NCBI GenBank assembly: GCA_020718315.1
Contig: DYSK01000071.1
Span: 1-11,322 of the forward strand
Direction: 5' to 3'
From: Draconibacterium orientale
GTDB taxonomy: Bacteria; Bacteroidota; Bacteroidia; Bacteroidales; UBA12170
Length of the DNA: 11,322 nt
Below, in pieces: positions 1 to 7,755 of this stretch (positions are counted from its first letter, which is position 1; every line of letters starts with the position of its first letter). The notes beneath the pieces were generated by a model. That model worked only from the letters and a program-made list of their open reading frames with translations, did no database searches and was not told where the DNA came from. The position numbers and the translations under genes were made by a program.

Positions 1-1
1 A

Positions 2-145
2 CATCATCACCATTTATTTGAAAGCTCTAAAACGCTTGATCTAAAGCAATTTGCTTCGGTATATCGCTTCATCTATTTTTCGAAAAATACAATTGTTCAG
101 TTTCGGAAAACGGATATTGTATATCCTTTTCACTATTTCTTATAA
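2..145 (+). CDS. Possible 3' end of an upstream gene, function unknown
   Basis: From base 2 the + strand is open for 47 codons to a TAA at 143-145. The frame begins with four consecutive His codons, and the inferred C-terminus is rich in Phe and Tyr and ends in YPFHYFL. The other two forward frames and all three reverse frames hit stops early, so this is the only frame that could enter from outside the window. An open run this long is only mildly unusual in AT-rich DNA. I recognise no family, and the 5' part is missing. It could be the tail of a real gene or chance. Confidence 0.3.
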   Translation, partial: HHHHLFESSKTLDLKQFASVYRFIYFSKNTIVQFRKTDIVYPFHYFL

Positions 146-168
146 TATTTTTTTCAGCCATTTGCACA

Positions 169-183
169 ATCAAGTGGCTTGAT
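169..183 (+). terminator. Small hairpin, weak terminator candidate
   Basis: ATCAAG (169-174) and CTTGAT (178-183) form a perfect 6-bp stem with a 3-base loop, followed by AGGGTTTTAG. It lies 24 bases after the possible upstream stop codon and would suit the end of that gene. The stem is short and the T run is only four bases, so this is weak. A second imperfect dyad (CTTAAAA at 201-207 with TTTTAAG at 221-227, inner CAGC/GCTG) lies just downstream, in the leader of the next gene. Confidence 0.25.
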
Positions 184-274
184 AGGGTTTTAGCTCAATA
201 CTTAAAAACCAGCTTGGCTGTTTTAAGCATTGATCCGATCATTTATGTATAAGTAATAAGTAAAAAATATTAAA

Positions 275-799
275 ATGGATATAGGAACAACAATAGTGGG
301 ATTGATCGTAGTAGTACTTTTTGTCCTACCAATTATTTTGATTGCTAGAAGCGCGAATGGTGGCGAGAAGCAATTGATTGACGAACTGAATAAAATCGCA
401 GCAGTACAGCATTGTAAAATAGCACACTTCGATGTATTAAAAAATGCCGCTATCGGAATGGACAATGAAAAGTTCCATCTGTTTTTTGTCAGAAAGAAAC
501 AAGGGGAAATTCAAAATAGCACCATCGATCTTAAAGAAATAAAGAAATGTCAGGTTGTAAGTTCGAGCAAGGGCACTAAAAGCAAATCTGGAACGTATAA
601 GGAGATCGAAAGAATAGGTTTGCAATTCACTTACCTCATTCCAACAAAAAATATAAATACGATCGATTTTTACGATGTTCATACTGACAACGGCCCTATA
701 AATGGCGAATTGCAACTTGCAAATAAGTGGGAAACGAAAATTAGCAAATCCGTACTGGAATATGCAGAAAAGCCAAAAATTGCAAGCATTGGGGCATGA
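275..799 (+). CDS. Uncharacterised protein with one N-terminal membrane helix
   Basis: A 174-residue protein whose family I do not recognise. Residues about 4-24 are a strongly hydrophobic helix (Ile, Val, Leu, Phe) followed by Arg and Lys, so it is probably a signal anchor with the rest in the cytoplasm. The remaining 145 or so residues are soluble and mixed, with alternating hydrophobic stretches suggesting beta strands (for example HLFFVRK near 69-75 and GLQFTYLIP near 114-122) and a helix near the end. A bacterial PH-like fold is conceivable but cannot be shown from motifs. There is no lipobox or catalytic signature. The ATG at 275 follows an A/T-rich leader, which suits this phylum. nhaD starts 100 bases downstream on the same strand, so co-transcription is possible but unproven. 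That it is a real gene is likely; its role is unknown. Confidence 0.75.
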   Translation: MDIGTTIVGLIVVVLFVLPIILIARSANGGEKQLIDELNKIAAVQHCKIAHFDVLKNAAIGMDNEKFHLFFVRKKQGEIQNSTIDLKEIKKCQVVSSSKGTKSKSGTYKEIERIGLQFTYLIPTKNINTIDFYDVHTDNGPINGELQLANKWETKISKSVLEYAEKPKIASIGA

Positions 800-899
800 T
801 TAGATTTTGGATTTCTTCTCATTCTCATAGATGAGATCGATATTCAAATTTTGCCTTCATAAATATCAAATAGAATATTCATCAATAAAATTTTAAATA

Positions 900-2279
900 A
901 TGTCTAGTTTAATGATTCTAATTTTTGTTCTTGGCTATGTTGCTATTGCGCTCGAACATCCACTGAAAGTGGACAAAACTGCCACCGCTCTGGTGATTGG
1001 AACGCTCACTTGGGTTGCTTATATATATGGAGCCACCGACATCTTTCAAAGTGGCGCCAGCACTGCATGGAATAATTTTTTATTGACAAATCCGGATGCA
1101 AATACTCAGCAAGGAATGATTGATTTTATTGTAAATCATCAAATTATAGAGCATTTGGGAGAAATTTCGGAAATATTGTTTTTCTTGCTTGGAGCCATGA
1201 CAATTGTGGAAATTGTAGATCAACATCAAGGATTTAAGATTATTACCGATATAATAAAAACCACCAATAAAGTTAAATTATTGTGGATAATCAGTCTGCT
1301 GACCTTTTTTATGTCTGCCGTTTTGGACAACCTAACAACAACAATAGTTATGGTGGCCCTTTTGCGTAAATTGATTGACGAAAAAGAGACACGTTGGTTT
1401 TTTGCAAGTATGGTTGTTTTGGCTGCAAATGCTGGTGGAGCCTGGACACCTATTGGTGATGTAACAACTATTATGCTTTGGATTGGCGGCCAAATCACAG
1501 CACTCAATATTATGCTCATGGTCTTTTTACCAAGTATGGCAACTCTTCTTGTTCCCGTTATTTTTCTTTCTTTTACTATGAAAGGAGAAGCGTATCGACC
1601 GGTTCAAGACGAATCAGAACAAACAGAATTTACCAGCCTATTTGAACGAAAACTGATGTTGTTTATGGGCGTTGGTGCTTTGTTGTTTGTGCCAGTTTTC
1701 AAAACGATTACGCATCTTCCTCCTTATATGGGCATGTTGCTTGGATTGGGAATTATTTGGATTACAACCGAATTGCTGCACAAAAAGAAAGAAGGCGAAG
1801 ACAAAGGTCGTCTAACTGTAGTGAGCATTTTACGTAAGGTGGATGTTCCTACCGTATTGTTCTTTTTGGGAATTTTATCCGCTGTGGCGAGTTTGCAATC
1901 GGCTGGTCAGTTGGGCTCACTTTCCAGATGGTTGGATCAGGTTACCAACAACAATATTTATGTCATCGACACGGCTATCGGACTGCTCTCTTCGATCATC
2001 GACAATGTGCCTTTGGTTGCCGGAGCAATGGGAATGTATGAAATTCAGGAAGTTGGAAATTATGCAGTAGATGGAATATTTTGGGAATTGCTCGCCTTTA
2101 CGGCCGGAACAGGTGGAAGCATCCTCATCATTGGTTCTGCTGCCGGTGTTGCTGCAATGGGTTTGGAGAAAATTGATTTTATTTGGTATATGAAACGAAT
2201 CAGCTTATTGGCTTTGATGGGTTATTTTGCCGGAATTGGCGTGTATTGGTTGCAAGCCACACTATTTCATCTTCACTAA
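900..2279 (+). CDS. nhaD: NhaD-type Na+/H+ antiporter
   Basis: An inner-membrane secondary transporter of the ion transporter superfamily. NhaD proteins exchange cytoplasmic Na+ or Li+ for protons, giving alkali and salt tolerance. The 459-residue length suits the family, and the sequence is a series of hydrophobic segments spanning nearly the whole protein. Signatures visible: ALEHPLKVDKTATAL near residues 17-31; VLDNLTTTIV at 141-150, which holds an intramembrane Asp-Asn; ANAGGAWTPIGDVTT at 176-190; a second Asp-Asn repeat, IDNVPLVAGAMG, at 367-378; and a Gly-rich GTGGSILIIGSAAG near 403-416. The paired Asp-Asn and TPIGD-type elements are expected for two inverted halves forming the ion path. 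The ATG at 900 has an AT-only leader. The stop at 2277-2279 is followed 40 bases later by a strong hairpin. Family assignment is firm; ion specificity is inferred. Confidence 0.95.
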   Translation: MSSLMILIFVLGYVAIALEHPLKVDKTATALVIGTLTWVAYIYGATDIFQSGASTAWNNFLLTNPDANTQQGMIDFIVNHQIIEHLGEISEILFFLLGAMTIVEIVDQHQGFKIITDIIKTTNKVKLLWIISLLTFFMSAVLDNLTTTIVMVALLRKLIDEKETRWFFASMVVLAANAGGAWTPIGDVTTIMLWIGGQITALNIMLMVFLPSMATLLVPVIFLSFTMKGEAYRPVQDESEQTEFTSLFERKLMLFMGVGALLFVPVFKTITHLPPYMGMLLGLGIIWITTELLHKKKEGEDKGRLTVVSILRKVDVPTVLFFLGILSAVASLQSAGQLGSLSRWLDQVTNNNIYVIDTAIGLLSSIIDNVPLVAGAMGMYEIQEVGNYAVDGIFWELLAFTAGTGGSILIIGSAAGVAAMGLEKIDFIWYMKRISLLALMGYFAGIGVYWLQATLFHLH

Positions 2280-2318
2280 TCAAATCTATATTTAGACTTA
2301 TCCTTCAAAAAATGTGAT

Positions 2319-2356
2319 AAAAAAAAGGATTATTCAAGTGAATAATCCTTTTTTTT
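2319..2356. terminator. Bidirectional intrinsic terminator between convergent genes
   Basis: A perfect 17-bp inverted repeat with a 4-base loop: eight A then GGATTATTC (2319-2335), loop AAGT (2336-2339), then GAATAATCC and eight T (2340-2356) within a T run of ten. Read on either strand it is a stem followed by a U tract. It sits between the stop of nhaD (+) and the stop of the M16 peptidase (-), so it can end both transcripts. Confidence 0.9.
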
Positions 2357-2369
2357 TTCTTAAAACTGT

Positions 2370-5168
2370 TTATTCTTTCAATAGAATTGGTTTCCCAAAT
2401 CCTAGTTTTTCGAGCGCATCCATTTGTGTTGCGGCATCTCCAGCAATAACATAGTACATTTGGTTTGGATTTACATATTTTTGAGCTAGCTCTTTATGTC
2501 TTTCCAAAGTCATAGTCCGAACAATCTCTTCTTGTTTTTGAATGTAATTAAAAGGAAGTTTATAGGTATTCACCTCTCTCAAGATTCCTAATAAAGCGCC
2601 TAATGTTTCAAATTCCAAAGCATTGGATCTGATAAGGGCATTTTTCGTAAATTCCAAATCAGAGGAGGCAATTCCTTGTCCGTAGGCTTGCATAAGGTTT
2701 TTAAATATTTCGACCGATTCGTAAGTGGCAGAGGAACGCACACTAGAAGAAGCCATAAACGGACCGGCAATTTTACCGCCTGCAAATCCGCTTCGTGCTC
2801 CGTAGGTAAATCCTTTTTCTTCGCGTAAAACCAAATTTACAACTCCATTGAAAGATCCTCCTAGCTTGTAATTCATTACATAAGCTGGGTAATAATCAGC
2901 GTCGGTACGGCTCAAGGAAAGATTCCCAATGTTGATGATAGATTGTTTTGCTCCCGGAACATCAATAAAATAAATTTTCGATTCGGTAAGTGCTTTTGGA
3001 AGTTTATATTCTGGGAAAATTACATTTTTGGTTTTCCATTTTTCATTCAAACTTTTTAGCACGTTTGCTACCTCCGCTTTGGAAACATCGCCGGCAAAAA
3101 GAAAACTAGTAACAGAAGGGGAGAAGTTAGCCTCGTAAAAGACTTTTAAATCGGATAATGTGATGGCAGCGACACTTTCGGCGGTTCCACTTCTATCCAA
3201 TGCGAAAATGTGGTTTTCGCCATAGGTCAGCTTCATAAATGCGGCTTGAGCCAAACTGCTTGGATTGGCTTTTTGACGAACCAATTGATTTAAAACAGAT
3301 GTTTTTGCCAAGGCAAATTCTTCTTCGTCCCAACGAGGTTCTAAAAGTATTTCTTCCACAAGAGCCATTGTTGGCTCGAAATTTCTGGCCAAAGTATTCA
3401 CATTGATCAAAATGGAGGTGTTTGATGCGCTCATTCGGATCGATGCACCTAACTTTTCGATCTCTTCTTCCAATTGTTGTGGTGTTTTGTTTTTGGTGCC
3501 TTGCATCATCAGGGTTGCTACCAAATTGGCCACACCGGGTTTGTTTAAATTATCGAGAAAATGACCACCTTCCAAAATTACATTGAATTGAATCATTGGA
3601 AGTTCCCGCTGTTCAATTCCCAATATCTGAATTCCGTTGCTTAACTGATCGCTCCAAATAGTTGGCAGTTTTAAAAGCGGATCAGTTCCATTCGTTGGTT
3701 GAACGGATCGATCGAAATTGGTTTTTGTTTTGGCAATTACATCTTCTCCTTCTTGAATAGCGACTTGTGTGGCATCTAAAATGCTTTCTTCAACAACATC
3801 GGCTTTAACAGAACCTTGAGCAATTAAATTAGTTTGCCCTTTTGGTACGAAACTAGTGGCAAGGTATGCTTTCCCTTTTATGTATTTTTCGTAAACCTTA
3901 AGAATATCCGCTTTTGTAACCGCTTTTGTTTTTGCAATGTCGGTCTTGTAGTAGTTTGGACTGCCTGCATATTCATTGTATGTAGCCAATTGGAATGACT
4001 TTCCTAGAATGCTGCTAATGCTGTTGTAAAAATCGGTTTCGAGCCCGGATTTTATTCGTTCCACGTCTTCGTCTGTAAATCCTTCCTTTTCAAATAAATC
4101 GAATGCTTCAAAAACAGCTTTTTCCACTTCGGTTAAATCTACTCCGGCATTTGCATTCACCATAATATTGAATGAGCCTGCAATTTCTTGACTTCTGTTG
4201 TAGGCACGTGGACTGGTGGTTAGTTTTTTTTGTTTCTCGAGGATTTTATACAAAGGGGCTTTTTTTCCTTGACTGAGCAAAGCACTTAAATAGTCCAAAG
4301 CATAGGAATCATCGTTAAATTGCTCCACAGTAGGCCAAATCATCTGAAATTGAGGAGCTCGTGCGAAGTTATCTTCGTGGAAAACTCTTTTTGTGGCGTC
4401 TAGTTTTATTGGAATAGCAATTGGGTCGGAAACTTTTTGACCGGCCGGAATTTCTTCAAAATATTTCTTAATTAGTTTTTTTGCTTCCGCTTTATCAAAA
4501 TCGCCCGCCACCACGATGGTTGCATTATTCGGGTTGTAATATTTTTTATGAAATGCTTTTACATCCTCCACGCTGGCATTGAACAAATCTTCCATTTCAC
4601 CAATTACTGTCCAATTGTATGGATGTCCGACTGGGTAAAGATTTTTGGCTACCACCCATCCGGCATGACCATAAGGTCGATTGTCGACCATTTGTCGCTT
4701 TTCGTTTTGAACTACGTTTTGTTGGATTGCAAACGCTTTCTGGGTAACTGTATTGATCATATAACCCATTCTGTCAGACTCCATCCATAAAACCATTTCG
4801 AGTGCATTTTTTGGAACCACTTCGTAATAAGTGGTTGCGTCGTTGCCGGTACCGCCGTTAAGCGTTCCGCCGGCATTTTGGATAAGACTGAAAAATTGAT
4901 CTTCGCCTACGTTTTCTGAACGTTGGAACATCATGTGTTCAAAAAGATGAGCAAAACCGGTGTGTCCGGTTTCTTCGCGATTGGAGCCCACATGAAATTG
5001 AACCGCAAATGCGACAATAGGGTCGGAGCGATCGATATGCAAAATGACATCGAGTCCGTTTTTTAAGGTGTATTTCTCAAAATCGATGTTTAATTCTTCT
5101 TTTGGTAAATGAAATGCCGAAAAAAGAAAGGCTGCTATCATGAATATCGAAAATCGTAATTTCTTCAT
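2370..5168 (-). CDS. Exported two-domain M16 (pitrilysin/insulinase-like) zinc peptidase
   Basis: A 932-residue zinc metallopeptidase of family M16. The ATG at 5168 is chosen because it begins a signal peptide (MKKLRF then a hydrophobic stretch to about residue 20). An upstream in-frame TTG at 5207 would spoil this and lies in a promoter-like element. The inverted zinc motif HLFEH is at residues 74-78, and the expected third ligand is Glu156 in QNEKRQ, about 78 residues later. The second half (from about residue 505) is a degenerate M16 repeat: the equivalent position reads GVANLVATLMMQGT, with no HxxEH, but the conserved LREEKGFTYGARSGF region is present at 781-795. The pattern of an active N-terminal half and an inactive C-terminal half in one chain is normal for large M16 enzymes, which form a clamshell and cut short peptides. 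It is probably periplasmic or membrane-associated; no lipobox is seen. The gene appears to be transcribed alone. Substrate unknown. Confidence 0.93.
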   Translation of the reverse strand: MKKLRFSIFMIAAFLFSAFHLPKEELNIDFEKYTLKNGLDVILHIDRSDPIVAFAVQFHVGSNREETGHTGFAHLFEHMMFQRSENVGEDQFFSLIQNAGGTLNGGTGNDATTYYEVVPKNALEMVLWMESDRMGYMINTVTQKAFAIQQNVVQNEKRQMVDNRPYGHAGWVVAKNLYPVGHPYNWTVIGEMEDLFNASVEDVKAFHKKYYNPNNATIVVAGDFDKAEAKKLIKKYFEEIPAGQKVSDPIAIPIKLDATKRVFHEDNFARAPQFQMIWPTVEQFNDDSYALDYLSALLSQGKKAPLYKILEKQKKLTTSPRAYNRSQEIAGSFNIMVNANAGVDLTEVEKAVFEAFDLFEKEGFTDEDVERIKSGLETDFYNSISSILGKSFQLATYNEYAGSPNYYKTDIAKTKAVTKADILKVYEKYIKGKAYLATSFVPKGQTNLIAQGSVKADVVEESILDATQVAIQEGEDVIAKTKTNFDRSVQPTNGTDPLLKLPTIWSDQLSNGIQILGIEQRELPMIQFNVILEGGHFLDNLNKPGVANLVATLMMQGTKNKTPQQLEEEIEKLGASIRMSASNTSILINVNTLARNFEPTMALVEEILLEPRWDEEEFALAKTSVLNQLVRQKANPSSLAQAAFMKLTYGENHIFALDRSGTAESVAAITLSDLKVFYEANFSPSVTSFLFAGDVSKAEVANVLKSLNEKWKTKNVIFPEYKLPKALTESKIYFIDVPGAKQSIINIGNLSLSRTDADYYPAYVMNYKLGGSFNGVVNLVLREEKGFTYGARSGFAGGKIAGPFMASSSVRSSATYESVEIFKNLMQAYGQGIASSDLEFTKNALIRSNALEFETLGALLGILREVNTYKLPFNYIQKQEEIVRTMTLERHKELAQKYVNPNQMYYVIAGDAATQMDALEKLGFGKPILLKE

Positions 5169-5204
5169 AAGTAGTAATTTAAAAGGTGATTGATTAATTA
5201 TATT

Positions 5205-5240
5205 CAAAACTATTAAAAAAAATGGAGATTCACCTCAAAA
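5205..5240 (-). promoter_or_regulatory. Candidate Bacteroidota-type promoter for the M16 gene
   Basis: On the - strand TAGTTTTG (5212 to 5205) matches the Bacteroidota -7 consensus TAnnTTTG exactly. A TTTTG (5240 to 5236) lies 23 bases upstream of it as a possible -33 element; this spacing is at the long end. The start codon at 5168 is 36 bases downstream. The 150-base gap between anmK and this gene also argues for its own promoter. The motif is short and the region AT-rich, so chance is possible. Confidence 0.4.
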
Positions 5241-5318
5241 ATACGTCAGAATGAAAAAACTTTCTGATTTTTAAAAAGTGCGTTTTGAATTTTATCAGAA
5301 AATGAATAGACCGAAATA

Positions 5319-6389
5319 CTATTGAATAAAATAGACAGCTCCGCCAATTGAGTTTTGTTTTGCACCACTAACACTGGCCAAGGTGTTGGTCTTTTTTTTG
5401 ATTCGAAGTACCGCCAAAAAAGCAAAAATCATCGCCTCTTTGTATTCAATAAGTAAATTGGAACTGTTTTCGATCTCTACTGGGATTTCCGATTCCAGGA
5501 TACGCATGAAGAATTGATTGAACACGCCTCCTCCGCTTATCAATAATTTTTTGTTCTTTTTCGGAATCGCAGCTCTTTCTATTACCCATCGGATTTGACG
5601 AACAAGATGGTGAACCAAGGTGTGAAGGATGTCTTCCGTGGCAAATTGTCTATCAATAATGGGAAGAAATTCCTTTTCGAACCATTCTCGCCCGAGTGAT
5701 TTAGCTCCTTGAATTTGATAATAGTCCAACTGGTTGAGGGCATCGAAAAGTTCTGGAATGAAGTTTCCTTTTTCTGCCAGCTCTCCGTTTTTATCGTATT
5801 CCAAGCCAAGTTGATTCGCGAAAAAATTGAACGCAATATTGGCGGGAGCAATATCAAAAGCCAAAGTTTGTCCGTTTTTCTCGTAAGAAATATTTGCAAA
5901 ACCGCCAATATTTAAACGGAAAGTGGAAGTGGCGAACAACAATCGATCACCAATGGGTACAAGTGGCGCACCTTGCCCTTTTAGCGCCACATCTAAACTC
6001 CTAAAATCGCAGACAACAGGAATGCCTGTTTCTGCTGCAATGGAGGCTCCATCGCCAATCTGGGTAGTAAAACCATTTTGAGGTTGATGGAAAATGGTAT
6101 GTCCGTGACTGCCAATAAAATCTACATTTATTTTATTTTGATCGATGAATTTTTTCACCTCTATCCCAAGCAAATGGCCATAATCGACATGTGTCTTGGC
6201 AAATTCTAAAGCGGTTTTGACGGGCAGTTCTGTCAATATTCTTTTCCATTCCGTTGGATACAAAATTGTTTTGGCTTTCAGAATTTCGTAATTCCATTTT
6301 TTATTTTGATATGAAAATTTGCAATATGCAATATCCAAACCATCCAACGATGTTCCCGACATCAATCCTAAAACATGATAATGTGCCAT
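5319..6389 (-). CDS. anmK: Anhydro-N-acetylmuramic acid kinase
   Basis: AnmK hydrolyses the 1,6-anhydro ring of anhydroMurNAc and phosphorylates it with ATP to MurNAc-6-phosphate, a cytoplasmic step of peptidoglycan recycling. The 356-residue length fits. Signatures: GLMSGTSLDGLD near residues 8-19 (nucleotide site of the ASKHA kinase fold), SHGHTIFHQP at 94-103, IGDGASIAAETGIPVV at 111-126, GQGAPLVP at 138-145, NIGGFANIS at 160-168, and LISGGGVFN at 283-291. Asp179 in FDIAPAN is in the place of the catalytic Asp of the E. coli enzyme; the flanking residues differ from the proteobacterial FDTGPGN form. The start is taken as the ATG at 6389, which overlaps the murF stop as TAATG; an ATG four codons upstream (6401) is also possible. 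The overlap suggests translational coupling to murF. Confidence 0.93.
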   Translation of the reverse strand: MAHYHVLGLMSGTSLDGLDIAYCKFSYQNKKWNYEILKAKTILYPTEWKRILTELPVKTALEFAKTHVDYGHLLGIEVKKFIDQNKINVDFIGSHGHTIFHQPQNGFTTQIGDGASIAAETGIPVVCDFRSLDVALKGQGAPLVPIGDRLLFATSTFRLNIGGFANISYEKNGQTLAFDIAPANIAFNFFANQLGLEYDKNGELAEKGNFIPELFDALNQLDYYQIQGAKSLGREWFEKEFLPIIDRQFATEDILHTLVHHLVRQIRWVIERAAIPKKNKKLLISGGGVFNQFFMRILESEIPVEIENSSNLLIEYKEAMIFAFLAVLRIKKKTNTLASVSGAKQNSIGGAVYFIQ

Positions 6390-7693
6390 TATTTCAAACA
6401 ATCAATTAGTACTTCCAGTTTCACCCCGCGCGATCCTTTAATCAGTATTCGATGGTTTTTCAAAGGGAAATCAGTTAGAAATGCTTGAGCAGAATCCGTA
6501 TTCTCGAAAAAAACAAAATCCGGATACTTAGCTTCCCATTGTTTGAATCTGGTGCCTACCAAGTAAGTGGATGAGAAATGCATAGATTTTAGCAGATCTA
6601 ATATTTGTTTGTGCTCCATCTCGGAAAATTGACCCAATTCGAACATATCGCCAATGATGACCGATTTGTTCGGCTGCTGATCGCTCTTAAAATTTTCCAA
6701 CGCAGCTTTTACACTCGCGGGATTGGCATTGTAGGCGTCCAAAATCAATTCATTGTTATTCCCTTGCACAAATTGAGACCGATTGTTCTGAGGATAATAG
6801 TCTTGGAGCGATTCGCAAATAGATTTTGGCTCGATGCCAAAATGAATGCCAACGGCAATAGCGGCCATCAGATTTGAAAGATTGTAGTCGCCAATTAAGT
6901 TTGTATTTACTTTAAAAGCGCTCTTCGTATTCTTAAATCCCCACGAAAATTCAAGGAAAGGAAAACTATTGGTGGTTTTTCCGTGGATATCGTTCGCGCT
7001 TTTTTCGCCATAGGAAATTCGATTTAGTTCGGTGGATGCTTGCGTTAGAAAAGGATCGTCGGCATTGTAAAACACTTTGCCGTTTTCTAATCTAACAGCC
7101 TTGTAGAGCGCCAATTTGGTTTCTTTGATGGCTTCTAAAGAACCAAAACCTTCCAGATGCGCTTTTCCAATGTTTGTCAGAATTCCGAGCTGTGGGCGAG
7201 CCAGCTCGCACAAAAATGCAATTTCACCTCTATGATTGGCTCCCATTTCTATCACAGCAATTTCGGTTTCTTTTGTAATTTGTAATAAAGTGAGGGGCAC
7301 ACCCAAATGGTTGTTGAAATTTCCCGATGTGGAAGTGAGTTTAAATTTTTTAGATAATACTGTTGTTACCAATTCTTTGGTAGTGGTTTTCCCGTTTGTT
7401 CCGGTGATTCCTAATACTGGAATGTTGAATTGATTTCGGTGAAAGCGGGCAAGTTGTTGGAGCGTTTTTAAAGCATTTTCTACCACGATATAACGAGAAT
7501 CATCGACCCAATAATTTTTATCATCGACTACAACATAGGCGGCTTCATTTTGCAGAGCTTGAGCGGCAAAGCTATTTCCATTGAAATTTTCGCCGCTCAA
7601 GCAAAAAAAGAGACTGTTTTTCAATTCTTTGCGTGTATCGGTACAAACTTTTGGGTAAGTCAGAAAAAGCAGATGTAATTCCTCTATCGACAT
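6389..7693 (-). CDS. murF: UDP-MurNAc-tripeptide:D-Ala-D-Ala ligase
   Basis: MurF adds D-Ala-D-Ala to the UDP-MurNAc-tripeptide, the last cytoplasmic step of precursor synthesis. The three Mur-ligase domains are visible in 434 residues: an N-terminal substrate domain (1-90); a central ATPase domain with P-loop GITGTNGKTT at 95-104, GNFNNHLGVPLTLL at 124-137, EMGAN at 149-153, NIGKAHLEGFGS at 174-185, and Lys193 in the region of the lysine that is carbamylated in this family; and a C-terminal domain with NRSQF at 303-307 and DAYNANPAS at 319-327, a MurF hallmark. The start at 7693 (MSIEEL) is preferred over an ATG at 7714, which lies inside a hairpin arm. The gene is 62 bases downstream of gldJ and overlaps anmK by one base. 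Confidence 0.95.
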   Translation of the reverse strand: MSIEELHLLFLTYPKVCTDTRKELKNSLFFCLSGENFNGNSFAAQALQNEAAYVVVDDKNYWVDDSRYIVVENALKTLQQLARFHRNQFNIPVLGITGTNGKTTTKELVTTVLSKKFKLTSTSGNFNNHLGVPLTLLQITKETEIAVIEMGANHRGEIAFLCELARPQLGILTNIGKAHLEGFGSLEAIKETKLALYKAVRLENGKVFYNADDPFLTQASTELNRISYGEKSANDIHGKTTNSFPFLEFSWGFKNTKSAFKVNTNLIGDYNLSNLMAAIAVGIHFGIEPKSICESLQDYYPQNNRSQFVQGNNNELILDAYNANPASVKAALENFKSDQQPNKSVIIGDMFELGQFSEMEHKQILDLLKSMHFSSTYLVGTRFKQWEAKYPDFVFFENTDSAQAFLTDFPLKNHRILIKGSRGVKLEVLIDCLK

Positions 7694-7706
7694 TCTAATA
7701 AAATTA

Positions 7707-7734
7707 AACCCCATTCGCCTTCGCCAATGGGGTT
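7707..7734 (-). promoter_or_regulatory. gldJ-murF intergenic hairpin, possible attenuator or terminator
   Basis: AACCCCATT (7707-7715) and AATGGGGTT (7726-7734) form a perfect 9-bp, four-G:C stem with a 10-base loop. On the - strand it follows the gldJ stop by 21 bases and is succeeded by TAATTTTATT, an interrupted U tract, then the murF ATG 13 bases after the stem. It could end part of the transcription from gldJ, lowering murF/anmK expression, or act as an RNA processing/stability stem. The upstream in-frame ATG at 7714 is within the 3' arm, an argument against that start. Confidence 0.6.
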
Positions 7735-7755
7735 GATTTATTTTTGATTATACAA

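Noticed and set aside
201..227. Imperfect hairpin CTTAAAA...TTTTAAG upstream of the 174-residue gene as a riboswitch or terminator.
   Set aside because: The stem is broken by a two-base bulge, has only a 4-bp inner stem, and no T run follows; no known riboswitch pattern is visible.
223..465. Reverse-strand open frame of 80 codons across the 5' end of the 174-residue gene.
   Set aside because: It is antisense to a better candidate with a proper start and a membrane helix, and it has no signature.
5169..5207. A 13-residue N-terminal extension of the M16 peptidase from a TTG at 5207.
   Set aside because: The ATG at 5168 begins a normal signal peptide, and the extension would start within the promoter-like TAGTTTTG element.
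5582..5908. A 108-codon - strand open frame inside anmK in another frame.
   Set aside because: It is fully inside a gene with clear AnmK motifs in the correct frame; it reads as an out-of-frame shadow.
7694..7714. An alternative murF start at the ATG at 7714.
   Set aside because: The codon lies in the 3' arm of the gldJ-murF hairpin, and the added residues are not part of the MurF N-terminal domain.
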